DNA of 62,421 bases from Nitrospirota bacterium (GTDB lineage Bacteria; Nitrospirota; UBA9217), in NCBI GenBank assembly GCA_035516965.1, contig DATIZR010000060.1, positions 1 through 62,421 of the forward strand. The letters are read 5' to 3'. Both the position numbers and the translations under genes were made by a program. Within the stretch, counting starts at the first letter, position 1; every line of letters begins with the position of its first letter. Under the pieces are notes generated by a model, which saw only the letters and a list, made by a program, of their open reading frames with translations, ran no database searches and was not told the origin of the DNA. This document shows positions 18,764-27,731 of this stretch, in pieces.

Positions 18764-19444
18764 ATGAACGTCCTTATCATCAAGAACATCGCAGCGGAAG
18801 GTCCGGGCACGATCGAGGATTATCTCAGGGCCCGGAAGACGGCCTATTCGGTCGTGGATCTGAGCCAGGGAGAGACCGCGCCCGATCCCGATCCTTTCAC
18901 CCACGTCGTCATCATGGGCGGACCCATGGCAGTGTATGAAATGGACCAGCATCCCTTTCTGAAGGACGAGGCTGGGCTGATCGGCCGCGCGATCGGCATG
19001 AACAAGCGCGTGCTGGGCGTCTGCTTGGGTGCGCAGATGATCGCCCACGTGCTCGGCGCGAGGGTCTATGCAGGCGGCGCAAAGGAGATCGGCTGGTCCC
19101 GCGTCGCCATCACGCCAGACGGGATAAAGGACCCGCTCATGGCAGCGCTCGCTGTGGACGGAGGCAGCATTGCCGAGGTATTCCAGTGGCACGGCGATAC
19201 CTTTGACCTCCCTGCCGGCGCGGTCCTGCTCGCTTCGTCTCAGCTGTTCCCGCATCAGGCGTTCCGGTATTCCGACCGGGTATACGCGCTTCAATTTCAC
19301 ATCGAGGTCACGCCGGTCATCGTGCAGGGCTGGCTCAAGGATGAACAGGGGATAGACTTGAACAGCGTCGATGCCGAATCGAACAGGATCTACGATCCCT
19401 ACCGGCAGCGGGCGGACGGCTTTTACCGGGGATTCTTCAGCTGA
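18764..19444 (+). CDS. Class I glutamine amidotransferase-like protein
   Basis: 226 residues of the stand-alone GATase1 fold (GMP-synthase-like). The nucleophile lies in GVCLGAQMIAH and the histidine-glutamate of the triad in ALQFHIEVTP; VVIMGGPMAVYEMDQHPFL is the usual substrate-loop region. Such proteins release ammonia from glutamine or have shifted to peptidase-like or gamma-glutamyl hydrolase roles. No synthetase partner is adjacent, so the biological substrate is unknown. The ATG follows GAGGAGATATC. Confidence 0.88.
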   Translation: MNVLIIKNIAAEGPGTIEDYLRARKTAYSVVDLSQGETAPDPDPFTHVVIMGGPMAVYEMDQHPFLKDEAGLIGRAIGMNKRVLGVCLGAQMIAHVLGARVYAGGAKEIGWSRVAITPDGIKDPLMAALAVDGGSIAEVFQWHGDTFDLPAGAVLLASSQLFPHQAFRYSDRVYALQFHIEVTPVIVQGWLKDEQGIDLNSVDAESNRIYDPYRQRADGFYRGFFS

Positions 19445-19524
19445 AACGGTGAAGCCCCGGGTTCCGGCGGCCGCTCCCCGGCAAGGGGGACGGGCCCGCG
19501 AAAGGCATCCGCGCGTTCTCATTA

Positions 19525-19553
19525 TTGACACCCCTTCACGAGGGGGTTATAAT
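19525..19553 (+). promoter_or_regulatory. Consensus sigma-70 promoter of the gsp operon, apparently leaderless
   Basis: TTGACA (19525-19530), a 17-base spacer and TATAAT (19548-19553) match the consensus exactly. The ATG at 19561 is seven bases after the -10 box, so the first mRNA would be leaderless. The spacer holds an inverted repeat, CCCCTTCACGAGGGG, which might be an operator. Confidence 0.8.
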
Positions 19554-19560
19554 CCCGCCC

Positions 19561-20130
19561 ATGGTTCGGGGCATTCATCATTGGTTCACAGCGGCCGGAC
19601 GCGGCGCGCTGCTGCTCATGGTGCCGGCCGTGCTGGCGGTGCTTATCCCGCTTCCTGCGCCCGCTCAGACCGCGTCTGAGGGGCCCTTCCGATTGATCGG
19701 GATCATCGCCGGCAGTGAGTTCACGGGCGCTGTGCTCGACGATTCGACCGGGAACCAGACCTTCTATCACCTCCGCGAAAGCCTTCCCGACGGGTCGCAG
19801 ATCGTAGCCGCTGCGGACGACCACGTCTCGGTGAAGAGAAGCGACGGCACATCGTACCGGCTGTTTATCAGCCATGATGCCAAACCGTCTCCCCAGACGG
19901 CGCGTCCCCCGGTTGCCGTCGCACCGGCTGTTATGCCGGCCCCCGCTGCGCCGTCCACGACGCTTCTGCCGCAGGCGGAAAAAGAAAATCAATGGCGGTA
20001 CAGACGGGCTTCTCCTGGGGGCGCCGGTGGCGGACAGCAGGCCGCTGTGCAGGGAACCGGGCCCAACAAGACCGGGAAACAGGCGGCCGGGTCGAGAAGG
20101 CACAGCGGTTCTGACACGGACCAGGAGTAG
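19561..20130 (+). CDS. Secreted GspC HR-domain-like protein
   Basis: 189 residues. A probable signal peptide ends near AQTASEG. The following segment (FRLIGIIAGSEFTGAVLDD, TFYHLRESLPDGSQIVAA, VSVKRSDGTSYRLFI) lines up with the homology region of the GspC encoded downstream (YKLIGTVEGDVFAGAVLED, VFYRIHQQLPDGSQIIKV). It lacks both the membrane anchor and the PDZ domain of GspC. The last 85 residues are Pro/Ala/Gly-rich and look disordered. As first gene behind the operon promoter it may be a partner or competitor of GspC at the GspD gate. Codon use in the tail is less convincing than in the HR part. Confidence 0.68.
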   Translation: MVRGIHHWFTAAGRGALLLMVPAVLAVLIPLPAPAQTASEGPFRLIGIIAGSEFTGAVLDDSTGNQTFYHLRESLPDGSQIVAAADDHVSVKRSDGTSYRLFISHDAKPSPQTARPPVAVAPAVMPAPAAPSTTLLPQAEKENQWRYRRASPGGAGGGQQAAVQGTGPNKTGKQAAGSRRHSGSDTDQE

Positions 20131-20297
20131 CGGTGCACTCCTGATGATTACCGTCCAGGGCTCTTCCGTACCATACCCGGTACGCGGTTTTCCGCTCTCG
20201 TGCTACATTGCCGATCTCTCCCGGAGAGGGAATGCGGCGTCGCACCTGTTTTTTGTAGTTGAATATTTGGGGGAAAAGCAGTAAAGTAAAGGCTATC

Positions 20298-21119
20298 ATG
20301 AAGGAAACCAGAAAAGCTTATAGCCTGGCCCTTGTCGCGCTCCTGACGCTGTCGGCCTATTTTCTCGCGGACACCGTTGATGCTATGATCGGCCGGAGTC
20401 TCGACGCGGCGCCAACGTACGCGGCGCCCATCGCGAACACCAGGCCCCCCATCGAGCCCCGGCGCGAGATGAGCGATTATGCCTCGGTCCTCGAGCGCGG
20501 TCTCTTCGGCGAGGGGAAGGGGCCGTCGAATGCGCCGGCTGCTGCCGACGCGGTCAACTACAAACTGATCGGCACCGTCGAGGGCGATGTGTTCGCCGGC
20601 GCGGTTCTCGAGGACGCAACGGGGCAGGTTTTCTACCGCATCCATCAGCAGCTGCCAGACGGTTCGCAGATCATCAAGGTACTTCACGACCGCGTCACGC
20701 TCCGCCGGGCCGACGGCACGACAGCCGACATCCAGATCGTGGATGACACGAAGATCGTGAGCATGGTGAAGGCGGGGCCGGGTGTGCGGAGGATCGGAGA
20801 TGGCAAGTTCGCCATAGATCAGCGGGAGATGCAGGCAAGCACCGAGAACATGAGCCAGCTGCTGACGCAGGCGCGGGCGCTTCCCTACGTGGAGCAGGGG
20901 AAGACCATAGGGTTCCGCATCACGGAGATCGTTCCCGGAAGCCTGTATGAAAAGATCGGGCTCGTGAACGGGGACGTGATCCAGAAGATCAATTCCCAGG
21001 ACGTCGATGATCCCGGCAAGTTCTTCCAGCTGTACCAGGGCCTGAAAGAGGAAAAGAACATCTCGATCGACCTGGTGCGCGGCGGTCAGCGTCAAAGCCT
21101 GAATTACGAGATACGCTAA
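20298..21119 (+). CDS. gspC: Type II secretion protein GspC
   Basis: 273 residues. A single N-terminal transmembrane helix (YSLALVALLTLSAYFLADTV) is followed by a short linker, the HR domain (about 85-155: YKLIGTVEGDVFAGAVLED) and a C-terminal PDZ domain (about 185-273: IGFRITEIVPGSLYEKIGL, NGDVIQKINSQDVDDPGKF). GspC is the inner-membrane protein that contacts the secretin and helps choose cargo. The ATG at 20298 is chosen because the anchor starts there; no strong ribosome-binding site is seen. A gap of 147 bases leads to gspD. Confidence 0.93.
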   Translation: MKETRKAYSLALVALLTLSAYFLADTVDAMIGRSLDAAPTYAAPIANTRPPIEPRREMSDYASVLERGLFGEGKGPSNAPAAADAVNYKLIGTVEGDVFAGAVLEDATGQVFYRIHQQLPDGSQIIKVLHDRVTLRRADGTTADIQIVDDTKIVSMVKAGPGVRRIGDGKFAIDQREMQASTENMSQLLTQARALPYVEQGKTIGFRITEIVPGSLYEKIGLVNGDVIQKINSQDVDDPGKFFQLYQGLKEEKNISIDLVRGGQRQSLNYEIR

Positions 21120-21266
21120 ATCCTGCCAGACAGCCCAGAGGATCAGAAGCATATCGTGCACGGCACGGTCGTCCATGAAGGACGGGACGCGGCTCACGTG
21201 ATAACGGGGCTTCCTGTCAATCGTCCCTTCGCACTGCCTAGTCAATTATCCCAGGGAGGCTGAAGA

Positions 21267-23342
21267 GTGAAAAAAACAGCGGCCTTGCTGCTCGCAGGGT
21301 TTGTCACCGCTTATGGTGCGTATGCCGCGGAGAAACCGGGGCCGGCAACAGCGTCTCCCGGCCCTTCCTCGCGGCAGCTCGACGCACGGAAACCCGGATC
21401 CGGCGATGATTTCATAACCCTGAACTTCACGAACATCGACATCAATGCACTCGTGAAGGTGATGAGCGAACTGATGCGCCGGAACTTCATCCTTGACGAG
21501 CGCGTGACCGGCAAGGTCACGCTCATGACGCCGACCAGGATATCACCCGATGAAGCGTACCAGGTGTTCCTCTCCGCCCTCGAGCTCAAGGGTTTCACGG
21601 CAATCGAGGACGGAAAGATCACCCGCATCATCCCGGCGGCCACCGCCCGGCAGAGCGGACTGAAGGTGCTGAAGGGCAATGATTTCAACGACCAGGGATT
21701 CGTCACCAAGCTGATCAGGCTCTCGTACGTGAACCCGAACGAACTGGTGCGGACCCTCACGCCCCTGGTGAGCAGGGACGGGAGCCTGATCGCCTACCCC
21801 GCCACGAATTCTCTCATCATCACCGACGCGACGCCCAACGTCAGAAAAATGGAGAGCCTGATCGCGTCGCTCGATATTCCCGTTTCTGAGGGAAGAGGCA
21901 AGATCAATGTCTACTATCTGAAGAACGCGAACTCGGAGGATTTCGCCAAGGTGTTGTCGGCCCTCGTGTCCCGGCTGCCGGTCCCGCCGGCGGGGGGAAT
22001 ACCGACCGCGGGGCCGTCGGCCATCCTCGAGGGGCAGGTCACGGTCGCCTCGGACAAGGCCACCAATTCGCTGATCATCGTTGCCTCCCCGAGCGACTAC
22101 GAGACCGTCAAGGACGTGATCCAGAAGCTGGACATCAGGCGGCGCCAGGTGTACGTCGAGGCTGCGATCATCGAGATGAGCCTGACAAAGATGCGCGACG
22201 TCGGGTTTGAGTTCCTGTACGCGCCCCAGGAGATACAGACTGGAACGGGGGCGCCGACTACTCCTTTGGGCGGAACGAACTTCGGCAACATCGCGAACGT
22301 GGCTGCGACGGGACCGGCCGCCCTGGCACAGATGAGCGGCCTGGCTGTCGGCGTCATCAAGGGGACCTTCACCTATAACGGTGCGACCTTTCTGAATGTC
22401 AGCGCCCTGCTCCACGCTCTTCAGAACGACGGTAATGTGAACGTCCTCTCAACGCCGAACATTTTAACTACGGACAACCAGAAGGCCGAGATCATGGTGG
22501 GCCAGAACATCCCCATTATCGCGGGATCGACCTCGTCTGCGGCCACGGGCGGCAACATCCAGACGCAGATCAACCGGCAGGACGTGGGCATCAAGCTCCA
22601 GATCACCCCCCAGATCACCTCCGACGACAACGTGCGGCTCGAGGTCAAGCAGGAAATCTCCGACGTCATCCAGACTGCGGGCCTGAACGCGAACGTCCTG
22701 GGCCCCAGCACGAGCAAGCGCTCTGCCGATACCACGGTGGTGATCAAGGACCGCCAGACCATGGTGATCGGCGGACTTATCCGCGACAACGTTACGTCGA
22801 ATACCTCGAAGGTGCCACTCCTGGGTGACATTCCCCTTCTGGGCTGGCTCTTCAAGACCCAGACAACCAGCATTGAAAAGACCAATCTCATGATCTTTAT
22901 TACGCCATACATCATCAAGAACGAGACAGACGTGGCCGAGCTCACCAAGAAAAAGGGCGACGCCCTCGAGAAATTCCGTGATCAGTACGGGATCGAGAAA
23001 AAGGACATGGGCGGACTCATTGAAACGAAGAAGCCGAAAGTCGCTCCGACAGGGACCGCGCCTTCTCCTGCCCAGCCTGCGGAAGAGACCGGCGCCATGG
23101 AGAACACAGGGACCACGTCTGCTGTAGAGTCAACGCCCACCGGCTCGAACTACGGGGCTCCCCTGAACAACACGCCGATCGAGTCCGGTCCATCCGGCAC
23201 AGCTCCGACTGCTCCCCTGAACGGCATGCCGATCGAGTCCGGTCCGTCCGGCACTGCTCCGTCCAAGCCCCTGAACGGCGCGCCGCTCCAGACAGCCCCC
23301 ACGGGCACGGTCCCCGCGACTCCTCCGGAGGGTTCCCGGTGA
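21267..23342 (+). CDS. gspD: Type II secretion secretin GspD
   Basis: 691 residues. A signal peptide (KKTAALLLAGFVTAYGAYA) precedes N0 and N1-N3 domains (FITLNFTNIDINALVKVMSE; VNVYYLKNANSEDFAKVL type repeats; RQVYVEAAIIEMSLTKMRD) and the secretin core (NVNVLSTPNILTTDNQKAEI to VPLLGDIPLLGWLFK). It forms the outer-membrane channel. The C-terminus holds three copies of an 18-residue Pro/Gly/Ser repeat (PIESGPSGTAP) in place of a recognisable S-domain. The start is GTG 21267 after GGGAGG. Its stop overlaps the GTG of gspE (GTGA). Confidence 0.97.
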   Translation: MKKTAALLLAGFVTAYGAYAAEKPGPATASPGPSSRQLDARKPGSGDDFITLNFTNIDINALVKVMSELMRRNFILDERVTGKVTLMTPTRISPDEAYQVFLSALELKGFTAIEDGKITRIIPAATARQSGLKVLKGNDFNDQGFVTKLIRLSYVNPNELVRTLTPLVSRDGSLIAYPATNSLIITDATPNVRKMESLIASLDIPVSEGRGKINVYYLKNANSEDFAKVLSALVSRLPVPPAGGIPTAGPSAILEGQVTVASDKATNSLIIVASPSDYETVKDVIQKLDIRRRQVYVEAAIIEMSLTKMRDVGFEFLYAPQEIQTGTGAPTTPLGGTNFGNIANVAATGPAALAQMSGLAVGVIKGTFTYNGATFLNVSALLHALQNDGNVNVLSTPNILTTDNQKAEIMVGQNIPIIAGSTSSAATGGNIQTQINRQDVGIKLQITPQITSDDNVRLEVKQEISDVIQTAGLNANVLGPSTSKRSADTTVVIKDRQTMVIGGLIRDNVTSNTSKVPLLGDIPLLGWLFKTQTTSIEKTNLMIFITPYIIKNETDVAELTKKKGDALEKFRDQYGIEKKDMGGLIETKKPKVAPTGTAPSPAQPAEETGAMENTGTTSAVESTPTGSNYGAPLNNTPIESGPSGTAPTAPLNGMPIESGPSGTAPSKPLNGAPLQTAPTGTVPATPPEGSR
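23156..23320 (+). repeat. 54-base tandem repeat at the end of gspD
   Basis: About three imperfect 54-base units beginning near 23156, 23210 and 23264 encode an 18-residue motif containing PIESGPSGTAP. The first two units are nearly identical; the third has diverged. Confidence 0.75.
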
Positions 23343-25021
23343 GACGCCTGATCGGGGAGATACTGGTCGAGTCCGGGCTTTCCCCGGAAAGGCTCAAGAA
23401 AGCGCTCGACCTCCAGAAGAAACGGGGAGGACGGATCGGCACGCTCCTGATGCGCCTCAATTTCGTGACCGAGGCCGATGTGCTGAACGCCCTCGGCGCA
23501 CAGCTGGGACTGCCGGTGCTGACCGAGCTCGGCGACGTTGACCGGGAACTGGCGCTCAAAATTCCGATCACCTATGCAAAGAAGGCGGTCGTGCTTCCGC
23601 TCCGGCAGGAGAACGGGACCGTCATTGCCGCCACAGCAGAGCCGCTCACCCTGACCACCGTTGATGATCTGCGCATCCTCTTCGGCGCCAACGTCGCGCT
23701 CAGCCTCGCACCGACCGACAAGATCCTCGACACCGTCAACCGCCTGTACAGCGAGGACATGAACAAGGCCGAGGACACGGCCCAGGAGATGGAGGAAGAC
23801 GACCTTTCGTTCCTGGCCGCCGAACTCGAGGAGCCCACGGACCTGCTCGAGGTCACCGACGACGCGCCGATCATCCGGCTCGTGAACTCGCTCCTGTCCC
23901 AGGCCATCCGCGAACGGGCAAGCGACATCCACATCGAACCCTTCGAGAAGGACCTCGTTGCCCGGTTCCGCATCGACGGCATCCTGTACAATATCCTGAC
24001 CATCCAGAAGCGCTACCAGGCGAGCATCGCATCGCGCGTCAAGATCATGTCGGGCCTGAACATCGCCGAGAAGCGGCTTCCGCAGGACGGAGGCATGCGC
24101 ATCAAGATCGGCGGCAAGGACGTGGACGTCCGCGTCTCGATCGTGCCCACGGCCTTCGGCGAGCGCATCGTGCTCCGCCTCCTGTACCGCGAGAGCGCGC
24201 TTCTGTCGCTGGAGCAGATCGGGTTCTCCGGGGACTACCTGGTGCGGTTCAACGAGCTGATCACCCGTCCGCACGGGATCGTCCTCGTGACGGGGCCGAC
24301 GGGAAGCGGCAAGACGACGACCCTCTATGCGTCGCTCTCCAAGATCAACACGCCGGACAAGAACATCATCACCATCGAAGACCCCATCGAGTACCAGCTC
24401 AAGGGCATCGGTCAGATCCAGGTGAATGCCAAGATCAACCTTACCTTCGCGGCCGGTCTGCGGTCCGTGCTGCGCCAGGACCCCGACGTCATCCTCGTGG
24501 GCGAGATACGGGACTCGGAGACCGCCGAGATCGCGATCCAGGCGGCGCTCACGGGGCACCTCGTGTTCTCCACGCTCCACACGAATGACGCGGCGGGCGC
24601 CGTGACCCGGCTGATCGATATGAAGGTCGAACCGTTCCTGATCTCCTCCTCGGTGATGGCCATTCTCGCCCAGCGGCTCGTCCGCGTGCTCTGCAAGGAA
24701 TGCCGCGAGCCTTACGGGATGACGCCGGCAGAGGCCCAGGAGCTCGAGCTCAAGGAGGCGGGGGGCGCCACGGTGTACCGCGCGAAGGGCTGCGAGGCTT
24801 GCTTCAATACGGGGTACCTCGGCCGGAAGGCGATCTACGAGCTGCTGCTCGTCGACGATGAGGTCCGGCAGCTTATCATGAAGAACACCGATGCGGCGAC
24901 GCTCAAGGCCGCGGCCATACAGCGGGGCATGAGGACGCTCCGCCAGGACGGAGCGGACAACGTGCTCAAGGGCATCACGTCCGTCGAAGAGGTCGTGCGC
25001 GTGACGCAGAGGGAAGCGTAG
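23339..25021 (+). CDS. gspE: Type II secretion ATPase GspE
   Basis: 560 residues. An MshEN-type N-domain (MRRLIGEILVESGLSPERL) leads into the core: HIEPFEKDLVARFRIDG, Walker A GPTGSGKTTTLY (near residue 320), Walker B DPDVILVGEIRDSETAE and the His box FSTLHTNDAAGAV. A CKEC...CEAC zinc site lies near residue 455. It powers the pseudopilus from the cytoplasm through GspL and GspF. The GTG start overlaps the gspD stop, showing translational coupling. Confidence 0.96.
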   Translation: MRRLIGEILVESGLSPERLKKALDLQKKRGGRIGTLLMRLNFVTEADVLNALGAQLGLPVLTELGDVDRELALKIPITYAKKAVVLPLRQENGTVIAATAEPLTLTTVDDLRILFGANVALSLAPTDKILDTVNRLYSEDMNKAEDTAQEMEEDDLSFLAAELEEPTDLLEVTDDAPIIRLVNSLLSQAIRERASDIHIEPFEKDLVARFRIDGILYNILTIQKRYQASIASRVKIMSGLNIAEKRLPQDGGMRIKIGGKDVDVRVSIVPTAFGERIVLRLLYRESALLSLEQIGFSGDYLVRFNELITRPHGIVLVTGPTGSGKTTTLYASLSKINTPDKNIITIEDPIEYQLKGIGQIQVNAKINLTFAAGLRSVLRQDPDVILVGEIRDSETAEIAIQAALTGHLVFSTLHTNDAAGAVTRLIDMKVEPFLISSSVMAILAQRLVRVLCKECREPYGMTPAEAQELELKEAGGATVYRAKGCEACFNTGYLGRKAIYELLLVDDEVRQLIMKNTDAATLKAAAIQRGMRTLRQDGADNVLKGITSVEEVVRVTQREA

Positions 25022-25202
25022 AGTTCAATGCAACGACAGGTGACTTGCGAAAACGCGGGGGCAGGCAGGTTAACACAGATAATGGCATCGGAATCGGGGC
25101 GGATTTCCCCCTGGTTCCATCCGCCTGCAACCGCGTCTGCGAGCGGCCGCGCGAATGCAGGGTGTGTATATCTGTGTTCATCTGTGGTTTCCGACAGAAA
25201 AA
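25022..25202. repeat. gspE-gspF gap with degenerate repeat copies
   Basis: A TTAACACAGAT near 25070 and an inverted partner at 25168-25190 (TATCTGTGTTCATCTGTGG) resemble the ends of the GxxExxY-associated repeat found at 31046-31546. The interval has no gene. Confidence 0.5.
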
Positions 25203-26420
25203 ATGCCCGTTTACGAATATAAAGGAGTGACCGCCTCTGGCAAGAAGGTCTCCGGCGTGCAGGACGGAGACGGCCTGAAGGCGGTACGTGCGAAGCTGAA
25301 AAAAGACGGGGTCGTGGTCCTCGAGATACAGGAGGGCGGTGCGCTTCGCGCGAGCCGCTCGCGGGAGATCACGTTCCGGAGGCCCGGCGTGCGGCTTGGC
25401 GACCTGGCCAACGCGACGCGCCAGCTCGCTACGCTTCTCTCCGCCGGCCTTCCGCTGATGGAGGCGCTCACCGTGATGGTGGAGCAGGAGGAGTCGCCGC
25501 CCCTGAAGGCCGCGCTCTCGTCGGTCCGGGACGCCGTCCGGGAAGGCGCGTCGCTTGCCGACGCCCTCAAGGCGAACCCGAAGGTCTTCTCGCCGCTCTT
25601 TATCAACATGGTCTCGGCAGGCGAGGCCAGCGGCACGCTCGAGATCACCCTGGCTCGGCTGGCGGATTTCCTGGACGAGCAGGTGCGGTTCCGGGGCAGG
25701 TTCGCGGCGGCCCTCGCCTATCCCGTGCTCATGACCGTGATCGGCGTGGCCGTGCTGTTCTTCCTGTTCAGTTTCGTTCTCCCGCGCGTGGTCGGGATGT
25801 TCGAGGACATGAAGCAGCAGCTCCCTTTCATGACGATCGCGCTCCTGTGGATGGTGCAGGTCGTATCGAAGGGCTGGTGGGCGATCTTGGCGGCCGTGGG
25901 TGCGGCGGTCTATTATGTTCAGCGGTTCTTTGCGACGCCCGCGGGCAAGGCCTGGCGGGACGACCGGGCCCTGAAGCTGCCTCTGTTCGGGACCCTGGTC
26001 AGGATGATCGCCGTGTCGCGCTTCACGCGCACCCTCGGGACGTTGCTCCACAGCGGTGTGCCCACGCTTACAGCGCTCGATATCGTTCAGAGCGTGGTCG
26101 GGAACTCGGTCCTCGCCGCTGCAATCCAGCGTGCACGCGAGAGCGTGCGCGAGGGTGAATCGATCGCCGAGCCTCTCCGGCGGAGCGGGCTGTTCCCGCC
26201 GGTCGTGATCCAGATGGTCAGCGTGGGGGAGCGGAGCGGCGAGCTCGAGCAGATGCTGCTCAAGATCTCAGACTCCTTCGACCGGACCGTCGAAACCCGC
26301 ATAGCAGCGCTCATGTCGCTGCTCGAACCGGTGATCATCCTGGTGATGGGGCTGGTGGTCGGGTTCATCGTCATCGCGATCATGCTGCCGATCCTTCAGA
26401 TGAGCTCGGGCGTGAGATGA
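25203..26420 (+). CDS. gspF: Type II secretion inner-membrane protein GspF
   Basis: 405 residues. It starts MPVYEYKGVTASGKKVSG, the typical GspF/PilC opening. Two T2SSF domains are visible, each with the ATRQLATLLSAGLPLMEAL / FTRTLGTLLHSGVPTLTAL motif, and three long transmembrane helices (VLMTVIGVAVLFFLFSFVLP; WWAILAAVGAAVYYV; IILVMGLVVGFIVIAIMLPI). It is the membrane platform of the secretion machine. The frame is open upstream, but the family start is at 25203. Confidence 0.95.
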   Translation: MPVYEYKGVTASGKKVSGVQDGDGLKAVRAKLKKDGVVVLEIQEGGALRASRSREITFRRPGVRLGDLANATRQLATLLSAGLPLMEALTVMVEQEESPPLKAALSSVRDAVREGASLADALKANPKVFSPLFINMVSAGEASGTLEITLARLADFLDEQVRFRGRFAAALAYPVLMTVIGVAVLFFLFSFVLPRVVGMFEDMKQQLPFMTIALLWMVQVVSKGWWAILAAVGAAVYYVQRFFATPAGKAWRDDRALKLPLFGTLVRMIAVSRFTRTLGTLLHSGVPTLTALDIVQSVVGNSVLAAAIQRARESVREGESIAEPLRRSGLFPPVVIQMVSVGERSGELEQMLLKISDSFDRTVETRIAALMSLLEPVIILVMGLVVGFIVIAIMLPILQMSSGVR

Positions 26421-26573
26421 GATTCATAGTAATAGTAACCACGGGAGCTTCACTCACACGGGCTTCGCGTCACAGATAAAAAAAGGCTCCGCGTTCGTCA
26501 TCATAAGAGTCTGTGCGTGCGGCAAAGCCGCACCCGTGTTCATCCCTGGTTAAAAATGTTCGGGAGGTTGTTC
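26421..26573. repeat. gspF-gspG gap with inverted repeat pair
   Basis: TAACCACGGG at 26436-26445 and an inverted partner at 26533-26553 (CCCGTGTTCATCCCTGG) are a decayed pair of the GxxExxY-associated ends, about 100 bases apart. The GGGAGG at about 26561-26566 serves gspG. Confidence 0.5.
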
Positions 26574-27008
26574 ATGAAGAATCAAAAAGGTTTTACCCTC
26601 ATCGAGATCATGGTGGTCGTCATCATCCTCGGCCTGCTGGCCGGCCTGGTGCTGCCCCGGATCCTGGGGCAGGAGGAGAAGGCGAAGGTCGAGACCACGA
26701 AGGTGCAGATCCGTTCGCTCGAAGGCGCGCTCGATGCGTACAAGCTCGATAACAATTTTTATCCGACCACGGACCAGGGGCTCGACGCGCTGATCAAGAA
26801 ACCGGAATCGGGCCGCATTCCGGCCAAGTGGCGCGAGGGTGGCTACCTGAAGCCTGCCCGTATCCCCAAGGACCCCTGGGGCAAGGACTACGTGTACCTC
26901 TCTCCGGGCAACGAAGGCAGGGAATATGAGATCGTGTCCTACGGCGCGGACGGGGAGCCGGGCGGCGAAGGGAACAACGCAGATATCCAGAGCTGGAAGA
27001 TGGAGTAG
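26574..27008 (+). CDS. gspG: Major pseudopilin GspG
   Basis: 144 residues. A five-residue leader ends in the prepilin peptidase site (KNQKG|FTLIEIMVVVIILG), with Glu5 present. The C-terminal part shows the GspG pattern YPTTDQGLDALIKKP and DPWGKDYVYLSPG, then EIVSYGADGEPGGEGNNADI, which carries the calcium-binding residues of the family. It forms the shaft of the pseudopilus. GGGAGG lies just before the ATG. Confidence 0.96.
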   Translation: MKNQKGFTLIEIMVVVIILGLLAGLVLPRILGQEEKAKVETTKVQIRSLEGALDAYKLDNNFYPTTDQGLDALIKKPESGRIPAKWREGGYLKPARIPKDPWGKDYVYLSPGNEGREYEIVSYGADGEPGGEGNNADIQSWKME

Positions 27009-27024
27009 GCCGACGGTTCGGAGC

Positions 27025-27609
27025 ATGGAGTCCGGAGTGAGGAGCATTGAGAAGCAAAAAAGCGCGGTTCCGGCCGGAAGACCGGAGGGTCCTCTCTTCG
27101 CATCAGGCACTCTGCACCCCAAGGGTTTTACCCTCATCGAACTTGCTATTGTCATCGTCATCCTCGGCTTCATGATAGCGCTCGTCGCTCCGCGTTTAGG
27201 CGAGCTCGGCGAGGCGAACCTGAAGCGGAGCGCGCGGCACCTCACGGGCATGATCCGTTTCCTGCATGAAGAGTCGCAGGCGAAGAAGGCGGCCTACCGC
27301 CTGGTGTTCGACATCCAGGACGGAAAGTACTGGGCCGAGGCGCCGTCGCAGCTTTCGGACAAGACATTCGAGTACAAGCGGCTCCAGTCGGTGATCGCCG
27401 GCGAGGGGAGCCTTTCGGGCCAGACGACCTTTCGGGACGTCGTTGTTGTCGGCCACCCTGACCAGCCCGTTATCCTCTTCACCCCGGACGGCTGGATCGA
27501 GCATGCGATCATCCATCTCCGCGACGGCAGCGACCGCGATTTTTCCCTGGTTTTGAACGCGCTCACGGGAAACACCCAGCTCCTCGATGGATACGTGGAG
27601 GAGAAATAA
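27025..27609 (+). CDS. gspH: Minor pseudopilin GspH
   Basis: 194 residues from ATG 27025. The prepilin site KGFTLIELAIVIVILGFMIAL follows an unusually long leader of about 33 residues; a shorter start inside the leader cannot be excluded. The mature part (LGELGEANLKRSARHLTGMI, RLVFDIQDGKYWAEAP) fits GspH/FimT. It is a low-abundance pseudopilin near the tip of the fibre. The upstream sequence (GGAGCATGGAGTCCGGAGTG) is low-complexity and resembles the repeat found in the gspI and gspJ leaders. Confidence 0.88.
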   Translation: MESGVRSIEKQKSAVPAGRPEGPLFASGTLHPKGFTLIELAIVIVILGFMIALVAPRLGELGEANLKRSARHLTGMIRFLHEESQAKKAAYRLVFDIQDGKYWAEAPSQLSDKTFEYKRLQSVIAGEGSLSGQTTFRDVVVVGHPDQPVILFTPDGWIEHAIIHLRDGSDRDFSLVLNALTGNTQLLDGYVEEK

Positions 27610-27633
27610 TGCATGGTTTGGAGTCATGAGTTC

Positions 27634-27731
27634 GGAGTGCGGAAGACGGAAAGAAACAGAGAAAAAGATATGGTTAAAGATTCTCCCGCTCGTCCCTCGT
27701 CTCTTGTCTCTCGTCGCTCCCGGGGTTTCAC
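27634..27731 (+). repeat. 98-base direct repeat, copy 1 (gspI leader)
   Basis: Aligns without gaps to 28109-28206 (offset 475) with only a few mismatches. It spans the ribosome-binding region and the leader codons up to the prepilin cleavage site of gspI. Confidence 0.85.
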
